Shown here: positions 22,001 to 35,725 of the stretch, one piece after another | Layout: each line of letters begins with the position of its first letter | Position numbering within the stretch: the first letter of the stretch is position 1 | From: Hedera helix | Taxonomy: Eukaryota; Streptophyta; Magnoliopsida; Apiales; Araliaceae | Direction: 5' to 3' | Assembly: GCA_947179155.2 (NCBI GenBank) | Contig: OX359264.1 | Span: forward strand, 2,538,001 to 2,602,000 | Length of the DNA stretch: 64,000 bases | Program-made: the position numbers and the translations under genes | The notes under the pieces: model-generated | The model's database searches: none | The model's input: only the letters and a program-made list of their open reading frames with translations | Told to the model about the DNA's origin: nothing

Positions 22001-25000
22001 TACAAATTTTCCACATCGATATTATTGTTATTCGCACGTGTTGCATTTGATATCGTACAACCCTTGACTTGTACTTAATTATTGTTCAACTGTTTAAAGA
22101 ACTGTTCAAAGTAGGTCTAAGTCATTGTTCGGCTAGACATTTATGTTAAAGATTGTAAAAGCTATCCAAATAATTGAATATGCGGATTCTTAGACTATTA
22201 TGAACACCCCTTTATTATAGGAGAGTACCCTGTATCTAATATCAGGTACAAAATACGAAAATTAAATGTTATGCATACACATATTGTACTGGGGCTGATC
22301 CCCTCGGGTACATATTTCTGGTAGTAACCATTGGGTCAACCTGCTATTGACTCCAGCGGATATTTATAGTTCATAGTCTATTTGACTATCCTAATTTTAA
22401 AAGCAAATTATTATTCCTGCTTATGTGACACCCTCAAATTCAGGTACTTGTACCTCGAACTTGGTGTTCACGAATCCATACATCCATACACCTCTAAACA
22501 ATATAATATACTAATGCGGAATGAAATAAACATATATTGTTTATAGAAAGGTTCACTATATGTCCCAAGGTTCGTAAGCTTAATAAAATACATCACGAAT
22601 TTAAATATATAAAAGATGGTTCGTGTTACATATCATCAGAGATAAACAAAAATATATTCTTAGGCATTAAATCCCAAAGCATAGGTTTCAGCTTTCCTTT
22701 GCCTTTATCAGCCTTCAAACTCTCAGGTTTAACTGCAATATATTTCATGACATAGCAAGATTGAGCAACTAGCTTGCTCAGCAAGTTTTTTAATGGAATA
22801 AATATAAGGAATGTCATGAATGAATAAAAATGAATAACTCAAAGGATTTAGAAACAATAATATCATTGTTATAATCAAAGCTCAAATGATAAAAGACAAT
22901 TGATTATTTAAATGCTGAGTGGTCAAACAGACCATGAACATCTATTTGAGGGATCAATCACTTGATATACCCCCTTAAGTTATAATCTCAGAACTGTACT
23001 TGAGTGGATCAGCCTCTCGTACACTATGTATATGCGTAACATTTAATTCTATTTGTATCATGTATCTGATACTTAGGTTACTCCCCATTCAGAGTTGTTC
23101 TTCTCAGTCTAGAAATCTGTACCACTATGGTTTGGATAGCTTTTAAAATTCAACATGTATATGTCTACCCGAACAAAGGCATAGACTTTATCTCTAAACA
23201 GATCATGAGGTCAAACACTTTGAGTATTTCATGATTTAATAATAGAACATGTAATTCAACTGCACTATGTGCGAATGACAATAATCTCGATGTGGAATAA
23301 TTTACAACATTAAACCACTTAGCATATAGTAAAGAAAGATAACTCGAGTTTGAGTTAGAGAACTTGCCTGGTTGTCGAATTACGGCTAAATGCTTAATAT
23401 AATTCTCTTTCGAAAGATCTAACATTGATAAGTCAGTCTACCGATTAGTATAACACATAATTGCTCACTTAAACATTTAAGTTTATTATTTACTTCTCGT
23501 TTAATTGCCTAAAATTATCACATAACACAAACATCTTATTGACTCGGTTAATCTACTTAATTTGATTTTAAGTAATTGACTTAACTATCAAATATTACTC
23601 CTCTCTAAGTAATATTAATTAAAACATCAATCGCTTAAAAATTTAAACTATTAAACAATTTATTTCAATTGTTTTAGTACCTCATTTATCATTGTTATAA
23701 TAAATGATAACAATTATTAATTGTTATTACACAATAAATAATTATTCATGTGCTAATAATCCTCCTTATTTATCATTAATTGATAATTAAATGATAAATA
23801 ATTAGCTTACTTATTTTAATCTTCTTTAATCATTATTTAACATCAATTAAATAATAATAAATCAATTAATTATCCTATAATAAATAATTTATTAACTTAA
23901 TCCTCATTTAATTATTATTTAATGTTAATTAAACAATAATTAATTAATCAATTACCCTTACTTATTATTTAATTTTAATTAAATAATAAATAATTAATTT
24001 ATTAATTTAATCCTTATTTAATTATTATTTAATATTAATTAAATAATAATTAATTAATCAATTACCCTTACTTACTATTTAATCTTAATTAAATAATAAA
24101 TAATTAATCCTTTAATTTAATCCTCATTTAATTATTATTTAATGTTAATTAAATAATAATTAATTACTAAATTATCTTTATTTATTATTTAAATAATAAA
24201 TAATTAATTTATAAATTTTATCTTTCCTTAATTATTATTTAATATTAATTAAATAATAATTAGTTAATTACTTATCTTTATTTATTATTTAATTCTCAAT
24301 TAAATAATAAAAAATTAATTTATTCACTTTATCTTTCTTATATTATTATTAAATACTTAAATCACATATTTATTATTTAATAATAATTTATTAGTAATTT
24401 TATCTAATTACTAACTAATTAATAGTTAATTAGTGTACTCTTTACACCTTAAATACTATTAAAAAAAATTATTTTCTTAATTAATCATACTTATTATTTA
24501 ATATTACTTAAATAATAAGTAATTAGTAGTTTTATGATTTTTCAGAAATTAAAAATATTAATTTAGCATTTTTCGTTTAATTAGTAAGGTTTAATCAACC
24601 ATTAATTCTAATAAATATCAAATGACATAAAATTTCAGATTTAAAATTTTTATAATATTCTTTGTAAAATTACAAGCATTTTCGCTTTTGGAACCAACCA
24701 AAGAACCGGCCTAAAAATGCTCGAACCGGCCCCACCCAAGAAAATGCAAAAATCGGAAAAACCCGAACCGGCCGGGTTTTTTCCAAAAATAGGCAGAATG
24801 TTTTTTAACATTTTCGGATTTGTAGTCCTTTATGAAAACTTGAATATCTTGAGTTCTATAACTCCTATTGAGGTCTATTAGGTATCGATGGATTCATATC
24901 TTTCCGAACTATAAGATTCCATTATCAAACATCAAGTTTGGATTTGTTTTGGTTACTGAAATTAGCTCCAAACCGGACTGTTACGCACATCCCTAAAATC

Positions 25001-26920
25001 AGTGGGGTGTTTTGGTAGAAAATCCATATCTTGCTCATTTTAAGTCGGATTTAAGTCATTCAACTTGGAGAATCTTCGTATTTTATAGATCTAACACCCA
25101 AAATTGACAAATCATAAATCCGACTTACGGATCGCGCACAGTAATTCCGGTAAGGGGCTGCTATGTTTTTGGTTATGTTGTTTTCGTCGGTAAAAATGAT
25201 TCCTAAGGTTTTTGTCAAACTTTTTGTCATAAACGCATACAAATACATGATCCAAACCCATGAAGCTCTATTCTAGCGTGTCAAGCATGTTTCTAACCAA
25301 CAAGAGTTTCAAAATTATTTTCCTAGCATAAAAATCACATTTTTGACATAAATAGCACACAAGATTAGGGTTTTTTAAGGGTGTTTTACCTTAAACTCTT
25401 CGATGCTCTTGATCTTAGCTTTCCAAAATAAGAAATGAGATTTGTTGGCATCTACACCACTCCTACAAGTTGCTGAGCTCCTTCAATGAGGGTCTTGGTG
25501 ATTTTTTTGTGATGGAAACTTGGTAGAAATGGAAGAGAAATGGAGTATTTACTAGCTTGCTTCCTCTCTTGCTGCTTCTCTCTCTATATCTAACTTAAAT
25601 ACATAAAATGACCAACATTGGAAGTGTTGGGTGATGTTATATTTATAGAGAATTGTTAAATGAGCTTAGCCCCTTAATTAAGCATACTTTGACTACATTA
25701 GTCTAATTTATTCCAACCAAGACCCATGAATTAGGGAGGGATCTTGGGACATTGCTTCCAAGGAATTTTTTTATAGTTTTCATGGAGCCAATAACCCACT
25801 TTAGGGGCTGAAGAATGGCTGTTGCCGCAGCCTATATATATATAGATATATAATTAATTTTTCCTTTTATTTTTCCAACTTTGGTGAGTACTTATATATA
25901 TATACCTATATATATATAATGGGTCACTAAAATTCCAACTTAGATCATCCATTTGGGCTCCCATATCATACTAGATTGGGCTTAGAAAAATAATTAAATT
26001 GGACTCCCATTTGGGCTCTTTAATTAACTAGTGGACTAATTAATTTAATTAACCTTATAAAAATTATAATTCCTTAGTTAAATAATTAATTAGACTTGAA
26101 AAATATTCAATTTAGTTAGTCCATTAATTATTTAATTAATTTGAACTCTTAATTGAAATTTTAAATATTTTTCCCCCTCCCCATTAATTAGTGAACATAC
26201 TAATTAATTTACTCAACATATTACACAAACTATATTCAATTTAATTGAACATTTAATTAATTTTCCAATTATCGATTTCTCGATATTAATTAACTCTAGG
26301 TTAGTCCACTAATTAATTGTAGTTTATTAGTGGGTCACCTTTAATTTAATTTCTACCGCGTGTCGCATATTTATGTGAATTTAAATAATCGCGCGTTGGT
26401 TTAAATTTATTCGCAACATACAAAACACACAAATAAATAATTACTGATTTTATTTATAATGGGATTAAAATTCTCGGTCCTTACAGCTTATGTTATTCAC
26501 ATTATTGAATTGTTTAGCTATTCCCCTTCATTCATGATATATTGTTCCTTGTTGTTATTTAAACTTGTTGAGCAAACTAGTTGTTCACTCTTGCTATATC
26601 ATGAAACCTTATTGTAGTGCAACCCGAGACTTCGGGAAAGAACAAGGGTAAAGGAAAGATGAAATGATAGACTTCGAGATGCAGCCTTGTAGTTAAATAA
26701 ATTAATTGTTATGTAATATAAACCCTAAGTACTTTATTAAGGGTATTTGTGTATTTTTATGTAAGGTTATCGTATCTTGGGACTAGTAACACCTTTTGAA
26801 TGAACAACATACGTTTATTATTCCGCATTTAGTTATTCTATGTTGTTTAGAGGTGAATATTTGTATTGGATCGTGATGACCGGATCTGGGTATTTGGAAC
26901 CCGAATTTGGGGGCGTCACA
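19080..26920 (-). mobile_element. Solo LTR on the minus strand, TSD GAACC, itself interrupted
   Basis: Read on the minus strand it begins TGTGACGCCCCCAAATTCGG (26920 leftwards) and ends GGACATTACA (19080). Perfect 5-bp duplications GAACC are at 19075-19079 and 26921-26925. It is split by another solo LTR at 22424-26485; removing that and its TSD leaves about 3.8 kb. It is the same family as 1508-3630 and shares the AT-rich arrays (21060-21600) and the GC-rich palindrome block (20590-20790). No coding domains are visible. Confidence 0.87.
22424..26485 (+). mobile_element. Solo LTR, 4.06 kb, TSD GCTTA, nested in another LTR
   Basis: Begins TGTGACACCCTCAAATTC and ends TTCTCGGTCCTTACA. Identical GCTTA is at 22419-22423 and 26486-26490. 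Its central part (24540-25180) resembles 6660-7340 in LTR-1, including the CATATCTTGCTCATTTTAA core. AT hairpin arrays lie at 23700-24500. No protein domains are visible. Confidence 0.88.
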
Positions 26921-26954
26921 GAACCGACCTACCGATTCAATATGCCGGATTGGA

Positions 26955-27432
26955 GGATCGTGGCAGTAAGGGCACTCTGCCTTTTACAATACCCTGTCGC
27001 GTATTTAAGTTGTCTGCAAAGGATTCTACCCGCCGCTCGGTGGGAGTTGTACTTCACGACCCGTGCAGCTCATCCACCACACGGGCTTGGCCAACGACAC
27101 GTGCCTTTAGCGGCGGGCGCATGCGTCGCTACTAGCCCGAATTCTGACTTAGAGGCATTTAGTCATAATTCAGCGCACGATAGCTTCGCATCACTGGCTT
27201 TTTAACCAAACGCGATGACCAATTGTGCGAATCAAAGGTTCCTCTCGTACTAGATTGAATTATTATTGCGACACTTTCATTAGTAGGATAAAACTAACCT
27301 GTCTAATGACGGTCTAAACTCAGCTCACGTTCCCTATTGGTGGGTGAACAATCCAACACTTGGTGAATTCTGCTTCACAATGATAGAAAGAGCCGACATC
27401 GAATGATCAAAAAGCAACGTCGCTGTGAACGC
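26955..27432 (-). rRNA. 25S rRNA 3'-end fragment (non-functional), inside an hAT element
   Basis: The complement of this stretch is the 3' terminal part of nuclear 25S rRNA. Recognisable words on the + strand are GGTTCCTCTCGTACTAG, GTGGGTGAACAATCCAACAC, AAAAGCAACGTCGCT and TTTAAGTTGTCTGCAAAGG. It has many substitutions relative to the highly conserved rRNA and lacks part of the variable stretch near the 3' end, so it is an old, non-functional copy. ORFs that can be drawn across it are chance frames. Confidence 0.93.
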
Positions 27433-28243
27433 AGATATTAGTATCGAGATATGACTAATTTCAATACCGATAAATACCGGGTGCACACCCATACGCATCA
27501 AGTAATCAAATGGAATTTTTCCATGAAAATAGGTTACCGAACAGTCTCTTCTTTTGTTTTTAACTAATTAATTGGGCTCATCTTCTTTTCTTTTCTTTTT
27601 TTTCTTATATAATAAATTTGGGTTATCCTCTTTATTTTCAGTGAATTTAATTTGGTCCTGCTGTTTCCAACAATCTTTTACGTCAATGGCATAATTAAAT
27701 TTGGGCCATCCTATATATAAGATGAATATATTAGTGCCCAACATAAATACTGAACTTTTATTGTTGGACTTCGCAATGTTAGTTTTGCCATTGATTATGT
27801 CATTTGATATATAAATTGTCGATTTAATTATTCAAAGTGGTTATTCTATTTTAAGTAGTGAAGAACTTGTTATTCTTATTTTCTAGGCTCAGAAATTCTT
27901 ATATAACTTAAGTGATACAATAAGAAAAAATTGCTATTATGTTATTAACTGATTTATGCATCGGATAGACGGATTTATTTTGCAAGTTCGTTATTATGAG
28001 TAGATGATTTAACATAATTTTTCTAACAATTTCGTTTAAGTTTGAAGGAGGCTTAGGTTTGTTTTGGTAGCAGCCTCAAACTTATTTTCTATTTGTATTT
28101 TCCATAGATTTTCGAAGGTTAAAAAAACAACAATGTTTTGGGTTCATGTTTCAAAGAAATGACGACTAAAAAAAATTTCTTATTTAAAAAAATATAATAA
28201 AATTGTTTTTTCATCTCCTTCGACTTTGTGGAATATGGCAATA

Positions 28244-28549
28244 TGGAATATGGTTATATATGTATTTGACAAGTTATATATGCATTCATTTATATATGAG
28301 ACTTTTTTTTTGTTGGAACAGAAATAACTTATTAAACTATGAGACTAATTTCTCTTTCGTATCAATTAATGAGATTAGCTTGATCTTATATTCAACTTGA
28401 AGATTGTTAGGGCCTGTTTCAGCCCTTAGTATATATGTAGGGAATTTGAAGAGAGGACAATCTTCGAGTATCGATGAGATCATTTTGATATGGTAGTTGA
28501 TCTAATTGAGAGTTCTTGAATAAGTTTACCATTTTCCTTAGGTGGTGTA
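28244..28549. other. Short interval at the end of unit 1, no gene
   Basis: AT-rich sequence absent from the matching position in unit 2, where position 48266 joins directly to the TATACATCTCC word. Nothing coding is seen. Confidence 0.5.
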
Positions 28550-29490
28550 TGTGATGCCCCCAAAATCGGGTCAATACCAACCAATTTGAGTCGTCAAAAG
28601 ATTATAACAAAATTATTACAATATACTGTTCAATAATACACAACTAAGTCTTCACAATTATTACTATTCTACAATACAGTGAAGACTACTATAGCAACTA
28701 TCTCAGACCGCTACTCATTCCCCTTTCCTCCCCGCTAGTCCCGGCTACGCTCTCATTTCTTGAATTATTGAATAAAAAGGAAAGAGTGAGCTCAAATAAC
28801 CCAGTAAGTAATATCATGACTAAGATAATAAAAAATAAATTATTCTTAGCCTTCAACAGTTGAGTTCTTAATTGAAGATAATAGACAACATGTTTTAAAT
28901 CAACAGCTGTAGTTGAGTTATAAATAACAAGATTAATAATAATAGTTAAGTTCTTAAACAAAGTTTCACTGCATCGAAATAACCACCACTAATAGAATCA
29001 AGCAGATCATGATGTCTACTAGCCTCTCTTTTTGAGAAAATTATCATAAACTTTTATCATCTGAAACACCACTGGTCATGATCATGCCAAACACCAATTC
29101 TTCTTTGCCCCCGGCCAAAGAGAACATTCATCACGTGTCATTGTCATTTGACCAAAGACACCAAACAATTATAGCGCCTTTACCCTATATCGCCTTTAAC
29201 CTATATCGCCTTTAACATATCATCTGTTCCCCATGCCACAGATATTCAGAACAACCTGATACTTGATGATTAAAATAACAATAGATATATAAATAATAAA
29301 CAGAAGAAACAAGATAAACAATAACATTAGGAGTTAACAAATTTGACTTTATCCAGATTCAAATAAAGTCTAAATTATCAACATGATTTATAGAAAAAGG
29401 TGTTTAAGTTTAAGAGTAATGTCCAAGATCCACAGGGAAAAAGTTCAACGGTAAGGTTTACGGTACAAGGAATTAGTCCAAAATGTTCGT

Positions 29491-29600
29491 AGTTCAAATA
29501 AATGTTCACAATTCAAAAGTTCAAGGTCCATAAGTTCACAGTCCAAATAAATGTCCACAGTTCAAAAGTTCAAAGTTCATAAGTTCGCAGTTCAAATATG
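29491..29600 (+). repeat. 49-bp tandem repeat (two copies plus part)
   Basis: Units start at 29491, 29540 and 29589 with AGTTCAAAT or AGTCCAAAT and share AAATAAATGT and AAAAGTTCAA. It lies inside LTR-3. Confidence 0.8.
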
Positions 29601-30430
29601 ACTATGAAAATTTAATAAGAATGTTTTTGTCAAAAGGCATTAGATAAAATGCAAACTATTAAGGAAATATTAATGCAAGAATTTTCACTGTTTAATAATA
29701 TTAGAGATACAAATGAGATACTTTCTTACCGTAATAAGTTTAAGTGATAGAAGATGAAAAAGATGTTATCCCTTACAAATAAGAAAGAAAATGATATCCC
29801 TTTATGATGATGAAAAGAATGATACCTCTTACCGTAATAAGTTTAAGAGTTTGAAAGAAAAGCGATATCCCTTACCTTATCTCGTGACTAAATATAGTTT
29901 TTATAAGGTTGATCAACCTATCTGTATATTCATAATTTAATTAGTAAGTAACACATACCAATTTTATGTATATAAAATCATCCAAGTGACTATATAAATA
30001 TACTTCAAAATAATTTTTTAAAGAAAATAATTTTTCAAAGTAAAATCTTTCAAAATAAATCTTCTAATAAAAGAGTTTTCTAAAGGAAGAGTTATAAACT
30101 AATGTGTGTGTGAGCGTTTATATAACTTTTAAAAGAAAAACTTACTTGAACAATACTCGTACATTTCTAGATCTTCAACGCTTAAAATAATTTTAATACA
30201 CTTAGGGAGACACTTATAGTAAGAAATATCTAGAAAGTAAAAAGAAGATTGAGTGAGGAATATAAGAAACTGCTTATGTTATACCCCCTATTTATAGCTA
30301 GAGCCTAACCAATTTTTTCACACACACGTTACATATTTTAATCTCATATTTTAATCTGAATCATTCATCGACCAACACATGTTTCACACTTTAATCTGCA
30401 CCGCTCAATGACTATCACGCGTTTCACGCC

Positions 30431-30532
30431 TACACGTGTTACACATTTACACGGGTTACACATTTACGTGTGTTACACACTTACACGTGTTACACATTTA
30501 CACGTGTTGCACACGTACACGCGTTACACATT
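30431..30532 (+). repeat. 17-bp tandem repeat with ACACGTGT core, six units
   Basis: Units start at 30431, 30448, 30465, 30482, 30499 and 30516, consensus TACACGTGTTACACATT. Units 1, 4 and 5 contain the perfect palindrome ACACGTGT, which holds the CACGTG G-box core. The frame reads as a Thr/His/Leu-rich chance peptide. Confidence 0.85.
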
Positions 30533-30889
30533 TTTATATTATTTTATTGATTTAATAGCTCAATTATTAAACATACTGTGTTTTTCAAATAATAAATTTG
30601 TCTAACTGTTTAATACTTGTGACTACCACTGTAACAATTATTGGCTCAATAATGCAAGATGTTGTGCATTATGACAATTATTGATTCAATAATATGGAAC
30701 ACTGTGCAATTAATAATGTAAAATATTTTGTAATGACAATTATTGATTCAATAATGTAAAATACTGTGTAATGACAATTATTGATGAAATACTGTACAAT
30801 AGTCACTTTATCAATTCAATAATTTAAATATTGTGTAATAACGTGTGCTACTATGCAATACCATGAACTACAGAAAATATCGCGTGCTA

Positions 30890-33800
30890 TGTGACGACCC
30901 CGAATCCGGGTCCCCCGAACCTCGAACTCGGTTCAACACGAGTACAACCTTTTTCTTATTGTTCATGAATTACAACAATATTATAATTGCTAAATAATAA
31001 TTTATTTACAATTTTACAACATCTCTTTCTATTCCAGAATCGAAATCTTTATACATTCCTAGTATGTCTCAATATCATACATGATACGACATTCTATTAC
31101 AATCAATTTGAGTATTTAATACTCATATAACATACCAACTAAGTCTTATGCTACAAAATCATTTACCTGTCCAATTTGGACTGATATCTACAATAGACAT
31201 CTAGATCTTCAGTGAAAGTAATATGATTTTTTGTTCCTTGTTCTTTATCGAGAACTTCACCTAACTTGCACTATCTGAAAATGTTGGTTTAGGCAAAAGT
31301 GAGCACGACGGCTCAGCAAGTTTAACAGCTACATATAACACATTACATGCTTCACATAAAATTTACAATTTATACTAACATCATGTTTTTTATGCATTTC
31401 AGTTTATGACATACTGCTCATGCATATCATGCCTCGCATTTAATCTATGCTTCATGTTTAACCTCTATCATGACATATAGTTCAATGCAGAACAATTGTC
31501 TTAAATCAACTACCGCATATCAACAGTTCAAATCAACTTATTGCACAAAGGCACATTAAAACATCTTTGCACATAACCACGTATGAGCACATCTCAGTTT
31601 AATAACAAACTTATAATTCATGCACATAATACAACACGTTCTGAAAAACTTGCCTGGACTTGTATAACCAGCTTACGTTAATCTTTGACGTTCCTTGCAC
31701 CACCTACACGGTATGTGAGATCAACGGTGCACAATATCAGTCAAAGTTTGACTCAATACTAAATCTTATTTTAAAGATATTTATTTCTTCTTATCATCCC
31801 CTTTATTTAATAAGGTTAATTTCATATTTTAGTCTCTCTTTGACTTGACTCAGTGTTTCATATTCAACACCATAAATCTTTTGTTCGAAACTATGCAATT
31901 CTGACATTTATTAATGTCACTGCATTAAAACTTGGACCCTATATTTATTTAGGTCGATCCACCAATTAATCACTAATGGACCATACCCTTGATTTAACTT
32001 AATCACATCATTTATCTCGATACTTATCATAATATTACCCACCTTGGATAATATTTTAAATTTTACTATCAATTAGTAATAACTTATAATGTTATTTAAT
32101 TGTTAAATAACACTTTAAATAATCATTACTATTATTAATTTATTTTTAATAATAGTTTACCTTAATCATTATTATTAATCTTTTAATAATAATTTAATTG
32201 TTTGCTAATATTATTACCCTTTAATAATATTTTAATTGACTTCTCATTATTATCAATCATTTTAATAATAATTTAATTGTTCATCAATATTATCAATCAT
32301 TTAATAATATTTGAAATCCTCACGTATCATTAGTAATTATTTAATAACGATTCAACCCTTAACTATTATTACCCAATAGTTAATTACTTGTTAAACAATA
32401 TTATTAATTCTTTAATAATATTCTAAATCTTTATTTATCATTATTATTTATTTAATAATGATTTAACTCTTAACTATTATTATTTAATAGTTAATTAAAT
32501 GCTAAATAATATTATTAATCCTTTAATAATATTTTAAATTAATTACATATCATTATTAATTATTGAATAATGATTTAATTCTTAACTATTATCATTTGAT
32601 AGTTAGTCAATAATATTATCAATATATTTTAATTACTTAATAATCTTCTTTCGATTAAGTAATAATTTATTCCACTTAATTACCATTTAATTATTATTTA
32701 ATATGAATTAAATAATAATTAATTAACTAATTATCCGAACTCATTATTTAATATTAATTAAATAATAATTAATTAATTAATTAACCTTACTTATTATTTA
32801 ATATTAATTAAATAATAAATAATTAGTTTATTAACCTTAATTATCCTTTAATTATTATTTAATATTAATTAAATAATAATTAATTACTTAATTAACCTTA
32901 CTTATTATTTAATATTAATTAAATAATAAATAATTAGCTTTCTAACTTTAATATTCTTTAATTATTATTTAATATTAATTTAAATAATAATTAATTATTT
33001 ATTTAACATTACTTATTATTTAAGTGCAATTAAATAATAAATAACTAACTTATTCATCTTAACATCCTTTAATTATTATTTAATATTCATTAAATCATAA
33101 TTAATTAATTACATAACTTCATATATTATTTAATATTTATTAAATAATATTTAATTAGATTATTAGCCTATTTATACACTAATAAATAGCTAATATATAG
33201 TGAATCACTCCAATAATTTCAAATTTTATTTTATAACACTTAACTAGCATGCCAATAGGTCAAATATTATTTTTCTGAAATTAAAAATAATTTTTCCATA
33301 ATTATTAGTCATTTAGTAAGCTTTAATCCACTATTAATTCTAATAAATACCAAATTACAAAAAAATTCGGATTTTAAATTTTGATAATTTTTTTATAAAA
33401 TTATAAGCATTTTCTCTTTTGGAACCAACCCAAGAACCGGCCTAAAAATGCCCGAACCGGCCCTACCTAGAAATCATGAAAAACCAAAAAAAACCGAACC
33501 GGCCGTTGTTTTTAAAAAAAATAGGCAGATTACTTTTATGCTTTTTCAGACTTGGGGTCTTCGACGGGAACTTGAATAAAATGAAATCCACAAGTCCGAT
33601 TAAGGCCTATTTGGTATCGATAGATTAGTAACTTCCCGAACTACATTTTTCTGTCATCAAACATCAAATTTGGATTTGTTTTGGTCACGGAAATTGGCTC
33701 CAAACCGGATTGTTGTGCACAACCCTAAAACAATGGAGTGTTTTGGTAGAAAATCCATATCTTGCTCATTTTAAATCGGATTTTAGTCATTCAACTTGGA

Positions 33801-35725
33801 GAATCTTCATATTTCATGGATCTATCACCCAAAATTGACGGATCATAAATCCGACTTACGGATCATGAACAGTAATTTCGTGAATAGGCTGCTACGTATT
33901 AGATTAATTTGTTTTCGTCGGTAAAAATTTATTCAATGAGTTTGATGAAATTTTTCATCATAAACACATATAAAAACCCATGTTAAACCCATGTAACCCT
34001 AGATATACCAATATAGCATGGATCTATCCATTTAGATTTTGAAAATTATATTTCTACCATAGAAATTACATAATACCCAAAGAACAATATCAAGCTAGAA
34101 GGTTTTATACCTTTTGTTGATTATCCTCTTTGTTAGAACTTTGAAAAGACTTGGATGATCAATTTTCTTACATAGATAACTTCCTCTTGAGGAGACCTCC
34201 ATCTTTAAACCTTGCTCCAAGATCATCCAACCATCAATGCTCACAAGATCTAACTTTCTTTTTCTTTTTCTCTAGAGTTTTTCTCTATTTTTTTTCTCTC
34301 TAGCTTTTCTAGTAAAAAGACTAACAACCATATCACAAGTGTGGGAAGCACTCTATATATAGCCAAATGCTAATACTTTATTAACTCTCCTAATTCACCA
34401 ACATAGTCAATTTAGAGCTTAATTGAGATTACTATAGCATGGATTGATTGACAACTTGATTGACATCCATCAAGGTTGCTTGTAACCAACTTGTGGAGTG
34501 TAAAATAAGCAAAAATAAAGCCACACACAACATCCACATGTGGGGCCCCCCCAAAATTCGGGATTTATCAATTTACTACACCATTTTAGCTTTATTTTTA
34601 TATCCTATATCATTATATAAGTATCCATATATATATACACCAATGTATATATATTGACCACCACTTTGACTACCATTTGGGCTCCACATTGGACCCTAGG
34701 ATTTAATATATTTGGCTCATTCAACTAATTGATTTGGGCTCAATTTATTTACTACATTGGGCTAATATTAAATACCCTATGTTACATTTAATTAAACAAG
34801 CATTGGGCTTGGTTAATTATTACATAAATCCATGTTTAAATTAAATTATATGGACTACTAGGATAAATTAATTTGACCTAGTTTAATACCTCAAGTGGAC
34901 TTATAATATAATCCAATTAGATTTGCTATAATTAATTCTACCACATTGGGTTACTTAATTAACCCATCCACGGTTAATTCTTAACCCCACATTTATTTAT
35001 CTAGCAATTAACCAATGATTGGTTAATGCTATCTCTCTTGTCAACCAACTAGGGTTATTCAATTAACTAGACACTAGTTAATTCTCTACACTCAATCAAT
35101 ACTTGAAATGTTTCTCCCAACCATTGACCATCATTTGACTTTTAATGGTTTGGGCTACATAACTTATTTTTTATTGGCTCTCTTATTTAATTACCCATTT
35201 CATGCAAATATCTCCATATTGGGCTTACATCTATAACAACTTATTAATTAAGTAAATTACTTAATTAATTAACTTCTTAATATTGTCCTTCTAGGCAATA
35301 TTCCACTTCCCTACTTGTTACTCATAACCTTAATTCATAACTTATATAATTAATTCAATTAATTATATTACATGACTTTTCTTTTTAATCCATACTAAAA
35401 CTAATTAATTTATTAGTTTTATTAAGTATTTAATTTACTTCACACATCATCTTGTTTGACTAACAAACTCAACTATAGGTGTATATATATAAATATTAAT
35501 ATATTCACCTTCACTTCTCAATTGAATTTCTTTCTTAAATAAATTATCTACCTGCATCATTAAAATATTCTCACATTTAATTTCTAACAAATAATTTATG
35601 TTAAAAAAAAAATGTTTACCCATTTTCAACACATCTTCCTTCTCACCTTCTAGGTTTAAACCTTAATCTTTAATAAAATCAATTAAGATATTATTTAAAA
35701 TCTTGAAATTATCTGGGATATTACA
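30890..35725 (+). mobile_element. Solo LTR, 4.8 kb (LTR-2), TSD TGCTA
   Basis: Begins TGTGACGACCCCGAATCC and ends ATCTGGGATATTACA, flanked by identical TGCTA at 30885-30889 and 35726-35730. It is nearly identical to LTR-1 over its first 3.1 kb and much less so after about 33990. AT-rich hairpin arrays are at 32060-33150, TTGGGCT words at 34680-35230. No coding domains are visible. Confidence 0.88.

Larger units (their letters stand above)
18748..27494. mobile_element. hAT-type element carrying 25S rDNA, split by nested LTRs
   Basis: The left end TAGGGGTGTGC at 18748 and the right end GTGCACACCC at 27481-27490 are the terminal repeats of a plant hAT-like family that carries many AACCGAACCG-type words (18795-18900, 27465-27480). 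The flanks TCATCAAG (18740-18747) and GCATCAAG (27495-27502) form an 8-bp TSD with one mismatch. Unit 2 has a single CCATCAAG at the same place (about 47502), the empty site. Without the nested LTR nest the element is about 900 bp, of which about 480 bp is rDNA. A TAA/TTA-rich stretch lies at 18930-19040. Confidence 0.85.
9618..28243 (+). repeat. Tandem segmental duplication, unit 1
   Basis: Collinear with unit 2 (36800-48266): promoter region, all five P450 exons, 3' flank, small ORF, hairpin, and the stretch 27503-28243 (matching 47507-48266). Once the private insertions are removed the shared core is roughly 9-10 kb. The left edge is near 9618 (matching about 36800). A 29-base word starting TATACATCTCCAATAG lies at 36179, between the units, and at 48267, just right of unit 2. 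This marks the right-hand breakpoint zone. Confidence 0.85.

Noticed and set aside
26840..27205. Open frames of 121 and 89 codons with unusual composition
   Set aside because: They overlap the complement of 25S rRNA and the LTR end. The sequence is rDNA-derived and the frames are by chance.
29170..29225. Short direct repeats (TATATCGCCTTTAAC) considered as a CRISPR-like array
   Set aside because: Only two or three units of about 17 bp without spacers, inside an LTR of a plant genome.
30408..30605. 65-codon Thr/His-rich frame
   Set aside because: Translation of the 17-bp tandem repeat.
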